The notes beneath the pieces are model-generated. The model was not told the origin of the DNA, did no database searches, and saw only the letters and a list, made by a program, of their open reading frames with translations. A DNA stretch of 40,386 nucleotides, taken from positions 1-40,386 of the forward strand of contig NZ_SELO01000034.1 in the NCBI RefSeq assembly GCF_004146235.1, given 5' to 3'. Made by a program: the position numbers and the translations under genes. The DNA is from Tropicimonas sp. IMCC6043 (GTDB lineage Bacteria > Pseudomonadota > Alphaproteobacteria > Rhodobacterales > Rhodobacteraceae). Each line of letters begins with the position of its first letter. The stretch's first letter is position 1. Positions 38,901-40,143 of the stretch are shown in pieces.

Positions 38901-40143
38901 AGTCGACATCACCACCGGCGGCATGGCCGGGCTGGTTTTCGACCGCTACGATGCAGAGAACTACAAGTTTGCTGCGCTTGACGTGGCGAGCGGCGAGTTG
39001 GTCATCGGCCATGCGACCGGCAAGGACGGGATCGTCGTCGATGCCCGGATCTCGGTGGATCTCGACGCGGCCACGGCGCATCACTTGCAGGTGACGATGC
39101 AGGGGGCGGGGATTGCCATCAAGGTGGATGGCGCCACCCTCTCTACCTACGGCTTCAACGCCGCGCTGGTGGATGGTGGCTTCGGCATCGCGGTCTTCGA
39201 TGGGGAAGCGACTTTCGACGAATTCCGTGTTGCGACCAACGACGACGCCTTTGCCGAGAATATGCGCCTGTCGATCGAAAGCCAGGCCTACGTCACCGGC
39301 GAGGCCGAGGCGCTCGACGCCGACGCGTCAACGCTCCAAGCGCTCTACGACGCCGCGCTGGCCGACTGGGCCGAGAGCGGGCTGGTGTCCGAGAGCGAGA
39401 TCGCCACGCTTTCGGAAGTCACCTTGGTGGTGGCCGATCTCGAAAGCGACACGTTGGCGCGGACACTGGACGACTCGACCATCGTTCTCGACGTGACGGC
39501 CGCCGGGCTCGGATGGTTCGTCGACGAGACGCCGGAAACCGATGATGACATCGGTAGCGGGATCGATCTGCTGACCGTCCTCAGGCACGAGATCGGGCAT
39601 CTTTTGGGCTTCGGCCACGATGATGACGGTGTGATGCGCAGCGAGGCCGACGACGGCGTGCGCGTGGCGATCGACGGCAGCGAGAGCGTTTCGAGCGATA
39701 CCGAGACGCTGTCGGTGATGAACCAGCAGCTCGGCGATCTCCTCGAGGAGGAGCACAGCGAGTTGGTTAGAATCGCTGCCGAAGGGTCAGGTGACGTGGT
39801 CCTGACGGAGACCACCTATAACGGCAGCGACGTGGGCAGCGGACACCAAGGCAATGGCCAGGCGAAACCGTTCGCTTCCGCCGAAGGCCTGGTCTTCGAT
39901 CCGGAGTCGGGCGATCTGATCCCGGCCAGGGAAGCGGAAATGCTTGAGCGGGTTCGCGACCATCGTCCGGCGATTGCCTCTGTCGCCGTTGCCTCCGTCG
40001 CCGCACTGGGACGCAACGGGTTGTCGTCGCAGCCGTCGAACAGGGCGGCCCCCCGGCGGCCAGGATCGGCGCCGAAGGTCGTTCGGGACGCTGCCAATGA
40101 AGGGTTCGCGGCGCGCCTGTCGAGATGGGTGCGGAGGGCCTGA
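8989..40143 (+). CDS. Giant LEPR-XLL / RTX / metzincin repeat protein (about 10,384 residues)
   Basis: A single uninterrupted gene of 31.2 kb encodes a protein of roughly 1 MDa. The start ATG at 8989 is preceded by a G-rich ribosome site and gives the N-terminus MAFPFGATSFFKN. The N-terminal 58 residues are basic and lack a hydrophobic signal core; LEPRFLL follows at residues 59-65. Domain order: RTX-like beta region (about 65-400); beta-helix-like repeats (about 420-4580) including super-repeats of about 375 residues; mixed beta modules (about 4585-8580) with EF-hand/dockerin-like loops and Calx-beta-like stretches; RTX nonapeptides (about 8585-9615); two jelly-roll-like domains (about 9720-10085); a matrixin-like domain with HEIGHLLGFGH (10200-10210); and a basic tail. 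I noticed only two cysteines. It is probably a surface-exposed or released adhesin/matrix protein that binds calcium, exported by the preceding genes. Its exact function is unknown. Confidence 0.93.
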   Translation: MAFPFGATSFFKNATRVDATPNTRRWFSGQTRHRFLRSLQEIREGRVPVRVSAVRIESLEPRFLLSADIMPLSVDMAGMDASYTLQYDAVAQAFRIYDDDSGELVDQRSLAETSEIRITGTAGDDRLTLDIAGAFPSGISIIFSGGAGSDTVAGPSGNAEWRIDGTDTGTVSGLRFAEVENLAGAADNEDTFIVEGDATLSGILDGGDGGFDTMAFEGEDIGSFEYIASGPTSGTVIRDGVSLEFSGLEPVWVSNGAADVTVDLSAVSDDAIMTQSGGMITIAAAPLGPTFESVTFATPTGSLTINMGDDTGLFPNIDEFEDDLPVNEFAELLAAAASGDRLEIQTVDLGDASLTVNGDEGLDAINVTGALTGGAIIFNAEEIEVAYGASVSGTSVTFNAEANGSGVLPEVLEDNVDGFYLAVPTAEIGILGAVAASGGNVSLSAIASANFEVDPASFGGSVAFSGAVVIALPKATVHIGKDGGLLGGGVVSASGNVDVDTAVNLTMTAKEDADPGDAANTDAAIAVSVVLTESVVGVHDDAAIDAGGTVTLNAATTLDVTSEVDGSGGTAGATVAVTEIQAETKAFVTDSASIGATTTPVSVDLGATLNAVVVTTATSTAGGAQDSGGSSESSEQLAANDASTSGGSVTFAGAVVVSHYSPVTETYIDTSGTIAAGGVALASMATESVTASASGLNTAGETTGVGIAVAIGVVDSTVRSWFGGSTQYTTPALSASATLDADSSYILTAVSGAGDSSEMNIAGGLAIHIVTTTVEAVVNTGATLELGGANLTLTANSATATTTSATPNNSTEGGAATGIGISVALYVGSHTTRAALEGDALDAALYVDPADLALGNLTLSATGAHTDETTAEGGASGTDTAVGGAIAIAVVENLTEADLGDTGSLSSGGSVDAEAVHTGSSEVTAGGDTSGAATAIGAAIALGFVDNTAQARLRRDLAATGSVSLAARADGASVVTGTASAAGTEEEADPSTGGADSQVAEQKNFANTRGGTSASTPSEASANTDSGGGASGNVSVAAALALNVSSATAEASVGAVTLDATGLTLEAENNMRAEAVADGSASAGDGTSVGLGVAINVADMTNTAFIGDGADVNTTTGGISLSAGMKDVGGDTEHSFKAEATSGASGGATGVAGSFALSIVGAGTTASIAGTADVETNDAVSLGATSSTASEVEATSSQDGADTTGVGVSVAIGVTDMTTTAEIADGAVLSGGTDVTLSATGVHTATVTAEAGAADGDTSISGAIAISVDDRGTTARIGTGGALDVSGNLSAEATHSGASETTANGEVEGAATTGIGAAIALAFVDDSGEADLDRDATAGGTVTLSAAVNGASTVTATASAAGADESESTDGESQKAGAIGLANQKSKDGDSTSSEATAGTDSGNTSVGAALALNVSSSMATATLGTSVTAAGLTLSSSNNMDGSADADGSASTGGDGTGTAVGVAIAINVADMTNTAGLLGTGAATITGGGDATISAGMKNNGDTVHSFGASAESGASEGDTGIAGSFALNIVTATTRAAMETGSELDFAAGGDLQMTAGSETATAVEAKASQEGGSTGVGASIAISVTDMMTSAEVADGALLTGGNDLTVSASGEHGSTTNAESGASAQDGTGVGGALAIDVHDRSTLARIGTGTALNVSGAIAIEATHSGSSATTAGSDVSGGNAAIGASIALAFVDDSGEADLDRDATAGGTVALTASVGGTSSATATASAAGADESESTDGETQKAGAIGTANNKSGDSDSTSSEASASDGSGNTSVGAALALNVSSLSATATLEGVSVIGDVSLTTEADMDAAASGDGSASAGSADPNTGTAVGVGIAINAATMSNQAELISGSVTGGFEASATMKDAGTHVFGATAESGASDGDTGIAGSFALSIVDADTRAGIGATASVDAGTAGDAEDISLTTASKSTADVSATASSEAGSTGVGVSIAINVVNSLVEAEIEDGASVTGGDNVAISATNWGENETEASGGAVSGKGTGVGGAFAISVIDQVALARVGALSSGPWNIAGNFSLTADNHGSTTTKADGTAEASTAVGAAIALGFVDDTAEASLEHDLVAGGSVSLTAHGDGSSITEAKASAKGADKNNESAKGNTTADNQQTKTANLANNKSAGAGTSSKSSGQSASGSGGNVSVAAALAINVSSSTAKATIANGIDVTANGGALSLITSNNMDATATADGSSATTGSGGTAVGVGVAINVADMTNEARVGTGSAVVASGLVLSATMRNVGGDTKHKYVAKAASGASGTNDIGVAGSFALSVVHSDTDAIFGGTGTSLTLPDSGGGAMAVTATNHAQHEVLADATGQAGSSGTGVGASIALLIAFENTNAKIDNGTSITGNAASLEVTATSSFLPTETDGPINKAEAGASGGTSVGGGIAVTYVENTTNALIGSGAGTLTLSGGALSAIADHSATIRTEADGEAAGGNVGVGVSLALNIGTDDTDAKIARSVTGAGDVTVTADSILVSITESKASAKGGKSSGDGGKDSDTAVSDETTQAQNKGGGLNDTTSTSGGSTTGADMFDQGDGEASGESGTGLKSQGGGSSGNSSGGTSVAATVSVNYLNAEVDAEIADAVTITGTGAVKVETTSLVTAKALAIATAAKLSSDTGVAAAVGLNITEFDANARIGTSASVTGSSVSVRAVQPKVGDEYQNNTFQVRALSGAVGKKTAVGGSIGINYIDVAYEAEVGNSASITAVSGDITVAATNYNELQNLSGGGAFSTQGTGVGIAVSVNIVNDLDTKASVGTGGTLNATSGAVSVTADASLLPLKETLGLNTGAGALDNYELKATNFAAGVAGSGNGNAVGGSASVNVMGINTHAYIDDGTTVNAGNDITVSANDVLKLFTAAGGIGLSLGGVGVGVAVDVNVIERSTLAWIGNRADLTTTSGDIFVTASSDDDFTSVAATFGVSSQDVAAALSVAVLVIDTETKAYVESGTELDKSTLSALEGDVTVSASGDFDLLFLAGGVAISLGSAAAGIASTVLVHEDDVIAEIGDYADVDTGGPIGLSVTATSYEKILDIAAAGAGSASSVGVGGSVLVTVMTENTKALIGDHGDIDAVRADDDTIDPSVYVVADSDTQVLSVAGALGLSAGSAGVGAGVNVHTIGKTTEAIIGASTSVEADGNVVVKAINEEVLKTFSVAAGVGNSLGLAVAADVYVLTLVTRAKIGSSASVHAEGSVLVQASDDTEADLLVGGVAVGGTAGIGAGIGVAVFHKTTEAIIAASASVTGEGHSTVLARTGKFDILDGDAKVGVAEGGLAVHEGKRPDDEALEIGLPDVDTETNLYDSKEEYDAATTSDDIEDPDLSNERVAQAEELDLRGVIVSATAKDDIESLAFAFSGGGTAAVSAGAAVNVATSITTANIGDSAQINQAVTGDAHSGQSVRVTASSDFSHVGVGAGVAVAGTGAGAPGVDVSVVGLTTTASIGVSAAVDAESDVLVIADAEETFLVVAAGIAASGTFAIGGGVAVLTVTNTTIATIGDSATVKAGGSVAVLAEDDTSAAIITGGVGIGIGAAGLGASVGVVVFDKTTDASIGDSATIDAKGYGSGRSDILTGVVENDGDFATTTAYGVIVQADSSESFLNLAFAGGVGLYLGFAGAVGVTIIDSDTTASIGDNAQINMNPLAGGADYQAQTVSGNQGVWVGASNRSKLTAATVSLGGGLVGIAGSVNFGSIRNDVIAEIGTGADVKADDVVEVNALSEKELVGFAMSGALGGGALGGSISVFSIGEAFSDGYSDSGAKQDGGSNSSDDALEMGEGNAKDEAGNNASGVAGQTDENLSSIASNGDGVTNSPDSRASDGLSGALIGSNATDTTAINDRLNDLDLDEPGVRAIVKGGATITTGGDVGVAADERIDTDLVTGTASIGLGAIGAGISIVNLSSNVKAVLGGDVDAAGDVTVSANGVRLTDMLSIGVQIGFVGAGAAVSILNDDSRQLAEISDGASVDDASLISVTATNTQDATADTFTVQGGAIAAGVNVTRLNMDDDDGGTVDTHARIGNTAQIGQTEGKEVGAVTVSATSTIDATATTTGVAVGAAAIAVNSAEIYINPSVTASIGNNVALHSTGKVSVLATTSHDGFAKLIGVNGGALAVGVSYAEVGVSPIVTASVGTGFDATMVGFDVKAIHNMSDSGRGARVQSIAGGGGAVSAQGAIGLANANAVLAATVGSGGAIDAGSGDINVTTYLRNYAKADTVAVSVGLLGLGGMYATANADGSATAEMAGNVTGGGNMTIRTTARNEAESDAQGGGGGLATAVGAIVSSSASPTLVARLANGGTVTGAIIVDVDSQGETDAQTDTVSVGLGSVGYGQATSTMTPDINAEIAGGIISAASVAVTASHNFGTAKRAYAKAEAAGVSGIGAQVNTSTATASADLDAFIDGDVDIAAPSGVIITAKGVNKAEALTEGLNVGILAAVGITDSFATASGKAKARILNQGTIGDPDYDIGSLTITATSQDTANARSNAAGGGVIAVQDNDSDATVNPEVEAGIGENISILSSGNISVSSFADPEGDGYTKGVGGGGISVALSKSDVDITPKVTSIIRAGTVIDAAGTVTVEADVEPQSGTVPTYEITATDQGANTVTVASHGLETGDVVEYAANGSPITGLSGQVEVPDLGFEDRSYNVIRVTEDVVAFGSQFDGTAIDWTRDEITFESAHNFLSGDKVVLTQVDGTATDIESASGSTFWVRVIDGTTIRLVDSFAKTQDNYVDTNFDTFLPSDVSGTWIDVGTTAYDVDDVVTYYSPGGQTFRTSQVDVSEADLIAVAGGADIDLSQESNGTDNDRIYFVDEDGNLKSHGFSDGDLVVYTAEETTSYSVVSSQPDPNVPADISVNESTDATPIGGLEHNRTYRVVNSDSYSVQLKYSDAFSTDVYYVRSSSGEDQIVRDDGLSWASAGFKVGDKIIVTNAGSNDSSGDGYEIKAISGDTLTIVDAENFSTITRVDRGMTLGIWDDGGTDKLSLTLGAGQTWSQAGLTSGTVELVNLGVYSGLSASIDSDSGGTLYLDLTYTSGSGNYYGSAIVQRQNPANDSFDSPVLSLTPDKDTDGDGDDEADDRIHTLTLVENAPIGGLADGQTYYVVGKGVGSDDTKIQLSTEMSGAAINFTAPSSDGANHQIGILAIDLLEGADENQTYELRIDIQSGINGVDTLNGPGGVSLSVIAPQAGDGTSSVTVKGSSGGIVSVGTNNGTITISPDVEANISAALVIAGDSVIIDADADIEMSGYATNGNGGLVAVGKAKIDADTGGSGIRADAIVGDGVNSTQIVATNNFTMKSNVDGDINVSAKSTTGGFVGVADADALVDGDFSSDATINSDSVIIVGGLANVQAIGDVDGLAKSTAKGIGFGGDGEARSEFYVESTNATVTVGEDAQIEGNEVSLKADTNGVKVHADSDGRGGGFYSEGEGKSLASLKADTKVVLQTGAKVTGWEGVDFVAVARNNEIKTDAYSRSSGLFGHVNSDAYSEYDLDTSVEGAGGALVTAGPRDTSGGNLVDFDYLEEPAGDPQRLAFYVDAQNKNNTRPDHAVASKRSLASGGADEYDSDEENDKDEDIAFSSDVLILSGRSPELIVKKLTINPDAEIEEAVNVTINDSEGAGYGGTGGAAISAAGTDITSSKIFVNDIVNPGPGDVAFMSKNISGSGGTWTFRESLQRVEILNKSDKDIIINGIDVMADRQPVVELNPLGNPADDDEQANLTLTFNILADVAATLIEITNTGESDIELNGVINNPIGVTSIINTGGAPEAANAGSVEATQSRGTQLIRTHTLNIDATNNVGDVITYGDPVTGRVNVDLVDSDGVPESFSFRTAQVSGLTDRILLGLGNKFFTGQMVVYEADSTALDGLTDGGYYFVRLSSDGQSVELFDNAALSGEAIDIGQAGALTNTHTLTGAEVFTVDAGNDIGLDLRTLVRRDLTAGEIANGYVINIDRIASGDDQDTLLQVTEQQSGSGAAGGVIVKHENKITPPADPPEPPVVDTDDSDIVYFNKFRPDTGNLKGVSRGAYADAWVADLDTTYDFRGLDLSGDRTIAGLQSGALTHDGNVVVAAAEPTPSDTRINVLALVEVDTTGTAAPALGHTSILTNGWIAATEISGDFRIGTIMSTDDDVLLYSPQRFIDAERDENDTSGGDVADVSGVNLTFVAAAGFVNPDPIDVKTRVGDPNPSDLSSGLTGGIGLAGNFLEVDVDIAGTNAGTGIGVLRAFDITASSTLGIFMDEVFGDMRIHSVETLGDVSLRTTNGSIIDARDDDDPNIIGLMVDLDANGAGADIGEFGDDLEIDSRSGLVQVDDLNTEVKDVSLEATDDIWLTETENELRLVFAHTYQGNIRLTVRESSDADSTDENFQLVDHGSARLAEDDSTLPGNHPDADRDFAHGSVYAEMGSVEIRVGDDITLDENAEIVAGKGIILRGDYGDLDPDYGSTILVRGKIIAGAVLVMAGSMTGGNPVGTSRPRGENDGSSPAAGEETLAPGDAGYVDTLTQIFGNGDVDLIQFGDTSGSAGGTTWGDAGYVFLGSRTRAYGGATDNAADDADSGEDLFRVYFLQDAAAQTSPALSTITYVPVNAQTGVAYGSPVELSVLAEHTLTLDGQSDTDTYEVHTLGSQGDTRNYIINILDTGDYTDGVDEATIFGLDQQAPNTNGGAFTENGYERFPTDDIFLLRAASYLPNETADRPGYVSLLHGEVETYQDVLQFNESSFEVQRITYDTGLNGRLTIEGQGGNDAFFSDDATVITTLDGGEGDDSFQIGQIFGEKRNIEDGNLLPQDVFPDLVATTRGWLSQGISAPMVVQGGTGNDEFRVYSNQAELRLEGDDDNDLFIVRAFALSATTDFDWNGDGDINAEDLDAGVAILESLQALVDGGDTTDGAITAYTTANPGNDHLLDLLGVFATSFDTNSDGNINYLDLFVTPDDITDDEIVLDEDGVAVPQIGFGFSIAQAPDIRAGGGIDEVRYNVNAPVSVEGGTGFDKLVILGTEFADDIAITKDGIYGAGLNVRYSTIEVVEIDGLEGDDEFFVLSTDYGVAYRVIGGLGSDTINVGGDVTEDIVTRELEGVSGAVDHLVSSEDALYDGLVIDGLDYNVARDGEGLVVIDEGADGFTAVREGGERQVDSYTVTLGRELLAGEVVYVTVSAARSPEEERNDKLVNPAPLPNGEGDTMWLATDHGDMLDPMYGYDTTLTDADGLIRRDFQREVEIKGMTPYTDSLAIEIDGTTHYFANRAVVLRFDSSNWDKLQTVYVYAPDDTRSEGDRVHVIQHSVISTAADFDAIDVRNVEVEVRDNDTPGVYVVEIEAGSYTAPDTWVEDGRTLVAEGILYDHDNNPGTDPIDTGLQDEILVSLAKDPGGLSDVIVVNLNFGETTIDFDWNADGEMTFDDVRAGERILNALNTELVTNGGTVSSVIGLLSSASNLTAENLNLADVFAAGQADAPYVSALQSLITGFDVNGDDVIDRFDLVIGTGNDTVVFNNVAAISDAAITYDSADARFDAATGTITFNGDDWYIPVLLTVIAKDDGMREDPQTAVLTFSRDPSTVGQPNYVFPNLRSGPGTLDIEVIDDETAGSIVLESGGETVLINDGVDTDGYDLRLTKRPDGEVKVAILTDGLADVYAIDGNTALTYEKIGGLRPTQKFFGSIIFGDDGSNATITRGTGAELGSFLTDGWEAGDLIRIGNSGFDIDGDGDFTEEDFVILSVTDQTITLTAAAFSDLPSSPVEVEDDIVLSQLTEEDIWTGEVELVTYFDDDLGANVDRLVRIDGGLPISGDTEGWLKQGFLEGQRVRITNVANPAQSVDVKIALIRGSATGGESTNDTKDSVLQFTQETIGTLPAWLTAGPITVEVSRIAIQAVFDETNWYELQTIDLVADTYYEVPPTREGVKVFPVKAHRLSDLRGPLAVEGGTTGADRSLTNGVKLPGEADDFLIAIATQPPESQQIDVLNIFNDGSKADGEGVMTETTLRGFGMAEDLVFPDVTGPLYGEGADSAIPQDLIYPGGISFGKINFGAGGAATDGAASTIEVLNLMLGEGNDFLLIEGTLNPAEFVSAEQVFDFHNPGEDPDASLPAGNEAYERFASDLTIRRDGFDWKAEGFLIGQTILIDGLDPETWNWTVVAIEDANAYYDEFGNPLIDAETGLPYRDPNDNSILVLSGPDFPAGLDETVAQRIIARDKLVIEEVTVDVVSTATGGTVSRSIGSWSDSGFLEGHLVHVGVNGIISVDTDETAAEYRVVEISEDGLTMELKGVALEETFDLSGGSIVTELFWVQGPHGSLTVVHGGGNLQVASSGLFDIVSEDVDPNPGTETILTRLDGRSFALDASVALNDDRFEVGQVVQLAGEDHTRVILAINSVDPADYAGMADFLTAGTNSQIVLSEQLAGAGATYAQQQGEFTLYVAEPEVTTVTVTDVDIRVDRLIRADGGSWIVDGFAEGQVIFIDGIAGGFTIAEVTADTITLLDAALDPCDEPGVTVTITRTDITTSDGQRIGGDHFVVTGGAGPDSPLVLYGDTSQDGIWYSGHSDDVLGLEFGDKPFDPFPHLTDEENEDNEWIFPLANPFAYHGHDIIDASALYADEADAGIFRSVGITAYGGVGDDLIIGSQTGDHLAGGSGNDTIIGMRGVDHIYGDSGVNVDILTRTLLIATNDNSPLPTGDDSIPATASTFQAVASPVADPLGDETAEVGAGNDVIVGNGSGIADGRPDIIFGDHGQVIQNVVNPNLPDPVLPYDDTNGLKQKIQTTLLDTVLVITSINPQTGGDDTIVGSEIDDVIIGGAGNDMLDGGEGDDLIFGDNVVLTRTGGSDGNLLDDIASLRFQTLMGALMYSRTDRPAEEGYGVETSPGVWEITPDTSGVLMVSLDEFGNPIARDYRDPNGPSYWAEYQIDYAAWHTFAYDSGAEGVGSFGNDYIAGGAGNDQIFGQLGDDVIQGDGTIQGAVDGLRHVGAARDPGDETDPVGPLTVIAANETSSEGDGNDYIEGGGGCDVIFGGLGQDDLVGGSSSFFSLVDPDNRPDSKDTIFGGSGERIGRNDGDDLDTVPVDANGNLLQQPDDLADSHARDSDTIAGDNANIIRLIGINGFDLLDPDKDGEVELLDTNGDGIPDVKPSAADESELYDNDGVPVYKDLYEALYNSRNGLYLSYDYDTFAGEERIIVRGVTLLDYTPGGPDYQSGLFSDAAGGEYREMFGMGASVDIGGDDEVHGETDDDTIYLGGGNDIAFGDAQNDDIIGGWGNDWISGGTGIDGVLGDDGRIFTSRNTGLSDDGNVSLKGNTQSWGNYGTEYAESLYGVYSLLNEDPDTRTSQGIVLNEVIATPGNVQQTTANIEGELLKSVDLSPFNVVEGQSLLPGDSADPNTHNPLFADDVIFGGLGDDFLHGGSGDDAIAGGEALPESYIQLFTAVPEESQDSENNLVEPTGLVRTDFTRPWNPGNILLFNTGEPHWNEPTPVQSRTGEFYLYDEYDPRRTILFHDDGSVWKDDSIDPTTLKHFFLNQFDNEGPTVSSYVEFEPNGTPVGVEVAVESDGDDRIFGDMGNDWIVGGTGRDHIYGGFGNDLMNADDVLGGPGMSHDNGTFGSADAEGGDFALNNTPETHLSWEDRVFGGAGLDILIGNTGGDRLIDHLGEFNSYIVPFAPFGISTVSRQVPPQLWDFLTAQAASDGVDLTRTTDTGNHNSRSMYSNVHYQMGEPYGELGLVVQGDHGFWQDQSGPPTDPQAGNIPGGRRDILRTADFDDRSLDAFAPDRGNFTPTGGKMQVSSATSSETASAVFMLDDYLPSYFEVMATFNLEKPTGGWKSNGYVIFDYYSDIDFKFAGINVSTNKIEMGYVDETGWHYVQQSNKPVRIKPGENYTVTVAVNGNNVTVAVAGVNWFTYDYTPRLDARGDPIPLNGGLVGVGMDGSKGAVDNFTVQILPPDWTLDVTDDFMPPVAEVPRFEASGAWIESSGRLVGAADASGPAVQTVDLSAKLRSNSILELEVDITTGGMAGLVFDRYDAENYKFAALDVASGELVIGHATGKDGIVVDARISVDLDAATAHHLQVTMQGAGIAIKVDGATLSTYGFNAALVDGGFGIAVFDGEATFDEFRVATNDDAFAENMRLSIESQAYVTGEAEALDADASTLQALYDAALADWAESGLVSESEIATLSEVTLVVADLESDTLARTLDDSTIVLDVTAAGLGWFVDETPETDDDIGSGIDLLTVLRHEIGHLLGFGHDDDGVMRSEADDGVRVAIDGSESVSSDTETLSVMNQQLGDLLEEEHSELVRIAAEGSGDVVLTETTYNGSDVGSGHQGNGQAKPFASAEGLVFDPESGDLIPAREAEMLERVRDHRPAIASVAVASVAALGRNGLSSQPSNRAAPRRPGSAPKVVRDAANEGFAARLSRWVRRA
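9145..9195 (+). other. LEPR-XLL motif of the giant protein
   Basis: The segment RIESLEPRFLLSADIMP around residues 53-69 carries the conserved Leu-Glu-Pro-Arg-x-Leu-Leu core that defines the N-terminal LEPR-XLL domain of very large bacterial repeat proteins. It follows an Arg-rich N-terminus and precedes a Ser-Ala-Asp, as usual for the family. Because no Sec or Tat signal is present, this conserved segment is the best candidate for an export or recognition signal, which is an inference. Confidence 0.88.
11794..12930 (+). repeat. Super-repeat copy 1 (379 codons)
   Basis: The copy starts at the unit IGAAIALGFVDNTAQA (residue 936) and ends before the equivalent unit at residue 1315. It contains a long hydrophilic linker (11941-12087), the conserved unit VAINVADMTNTA, and the HSFKAEATSGASGG segment. 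It is the most diverged from copies 2 and 3. Confidence 0.75.
12931..14052 (+). repeat. Super-repeat copy 2 (374 codons)
   Basis: The copy starts at IGAAIALAFVDDSGEADLDR (residue 1315). Its first 270 bases or so are nearly identical in DNA to copy 3, including third codon positions, around AFVDDSGEADLDRDATAGG and the ADESESTDGE linker (13081-13200). This points to recent duplication or gene conversion. Confidence 0.85.
14053..15171 (+). repeat. Super-repeat copy 3 (373 codons)
   Basis: The copy starts at IGASIALAFVDDSGEADLDR (residue 1689). The linker is at 14203-14322 (ADESESTDGETQKAGAIG). The second half is more diverged from copy 2 than the first half, as expected if only part of the unit was homogenised. 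Confidence 0.85.
15172..16356 (+). repeat. Super-repeat copy 4 (395 codons)
   Basis: The copy starts at VGAAIALGFVDDTAEASLEH (residue 2062), with a Lys/Asn-rich linker at 15319-15462 and the conserved VAINVADMTNEA unit. It ends where a degenerate fifth copy begins at VGVSLALNIGTDDTDAKIA (residue 2457), followed by the longest linker (16501-16728). Confidence 0.7.
16741..22740 (+). other. Beta-helix-like repeat block 2 of the giant protein
   Basis: Residues about 2585-4584 continue the beta-helix pattern with longer, less regular units. Typical elements are GVGVAVDVNVIERSTLAWIG, AAGVGNSLGLAVAADVYVLT and TTEAIIGASTSVEADGNVVV, with the recurrent Thr-x-Ala-x-Ile-Gly-x-x-Ala turn. The style resembles LktA-family filamentous adhesins. 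Two acidic, non-repetitive inserts interrupt it at about 18775-19030 and 20260-20560. Confidence 0.7.
22741..24440 (+). other. Cluster of short beta modules in the giant protein
   Basis: After the beta-helix, several related modules occur. One type reads approximately HGLETGDVVEYAANG, then Pro-Ile-x-Gly-Leu, then Tyr-x-Val with a strand ending in a Leu-Ser or Phe-Gly turn (about 22777, 23011, 23436, 24235; another copy near 26515). A second type reads LSWASAGFKVGDKIIVTNAG (about 23728) and returns many times after 31960. I do not recognise a named domain. Confidence 0.5.
24580..29157 (+). other. Beta-rich region of the giant protein without a named domain
   Basis: The first part (to about 25620) resumes beta-helix-like strands (ISAALVIAGDSVIIDADADI; ADADALVDGDFSSDA). 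Later parts contain scattered strands with adhesin-like phrases such as IEITNTGESDIELNGVINN, LTFVAAAGFVNPDPIDVK and GSVYAEMGSVEIRVGDDITL. A Pro-rich hinge (PPADPPEPPVVD) lies near 26944. The frame is continuous and codon use is unchanged. I cannot assign individual domains. Confidence 0.45.
29158..30130 (+). other. RTX-like strands with first EF-hand/dockerin-like pair
   Basis: Gly-Asp repeats (LTIEGQGGNDAF, TTLDGGEGDDSFQIG, VVQGGTGNDEFRV, VEGGTGFDKLVIL, VIGGLGSDTINVGG) alternate with hydrophobic strands. Within them are two calcium-loop motifs of dockerin type: DWNGDGDINAEDL at 29530-29568 (residue 6848) and DTNSDGNINYLDLF at 29713-29754, about 60 residues apart. The Asp/Asn ligands at loop positions 1, 3, 5 and the acidic position 12 are in place. 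Confidence 0.65.
30361..32710 (+). other. Calx-beta-like stretches with second EF-hand/dockerin-like pair
   Basis: Segments such as SNWDKLQTVYVYAPDDTRSE (about 30715), PVLLTVIAKDDGMREDPQTA (about 31534) followed by IEVIDDETAG, and TNWYELQTIDLVADTYYE (about 32572) follow the Calx-beta pattern of a strand, an acidic turn and a Val-x-Asp-Asp-Asp/Glu end. A second calcium-loop pair is DWNADGEMTFDDV (31120-31158) and DVNGDDVIDRFDLV (31354-31395). A single loop DIDGDGDFTEEDF lies at 32050-32088. Confidence 0.5.
31960..34400 (+). repeat. Dispersed 'trp-gly-phe-glu-gly-gln' beta module
   Basis: A module of about 45-60 residues recurs with the core x-W-x-x-x-G-F-x-x-G-Q-x-I-x-I. Copies are GSFLTDGWEAGDLIRIG (about 31990), GWLKQGFLEGQRVRI (about 32320), FDWKAEGFLIGQTILIDG (about 33259), GSWSDSGFLEGHLVHVG (about 33589) and GSWIVDGFAEGQVIFIDG (about 34263). 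Each is followed by a strand such as VTADTITLLDAAL. An earlier relative occurs at about 23728. I do not know a named family for it. Confidence 0.6.
34741..37830 (+). other. RTX calcium-binding nonapeptide repeats
   Basis: Clusters of the GGxGxDxUx type recur at 34762-34875, 35251-35370 (GGAGNDMLDGGEGDDLIFGD), 35698-35775 (GGAGNDQIFGQLGDDVIQGD), 35893-35975, 36559-36735, 37060-37140, 37546-37655 and 37765-37830. They bind calcium and fold into a parallel beta-roll outside the cell. The clusters are separated by 100-500 base inserts of unknown fold, with one Asp-rich thrombospondin-3-like stretch (DPDKDGEVELLDTNGDG, about 36235). Confidence 0.85.
38152..39240 (+). other. Two tandem jelly-roll (LamG-like) domains
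   Basis: Two consecutive domains of about 170-190 residues share a layout. Shared blocks are a strand with FEVMATFNLEKP or LELEVDITTG, a Tyr/Asp-rich turn before FKFAGINV or YKFAALDV, and a closing strand GGLVGVGMDGSKGAVDNFTV or GGFGIAVFDGEATFDEFRV. This is the pattern of concanavalin-like sandwich domains, often carbohydrate-binding. The two look like an internal duplication. Confidence 0.6.
39280..39680 (+). other. Matrixin/metzincin-like domain with intact zinc motif
   Basis: Residues about 10,098-10,231 show a helix with ALYDAALADWAESGL, a strand TLVVADLESDTLA, the segment AAGLGWFVDETPETDDDIG, and then LLTVLRHEIGHLLGFGHDDD. The core HEIGHLLGFGH (nt 39586-39618) is a complete metzincin zinc motif HExxHxxGxxH, followed at once by GVM as a likely Met-turn. 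The domain is short for a free matrixin but resembles the C-terminal block seen in other giant bacterial repeat proteins. Activity is plausible but unproven. Confidence 0.75.
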
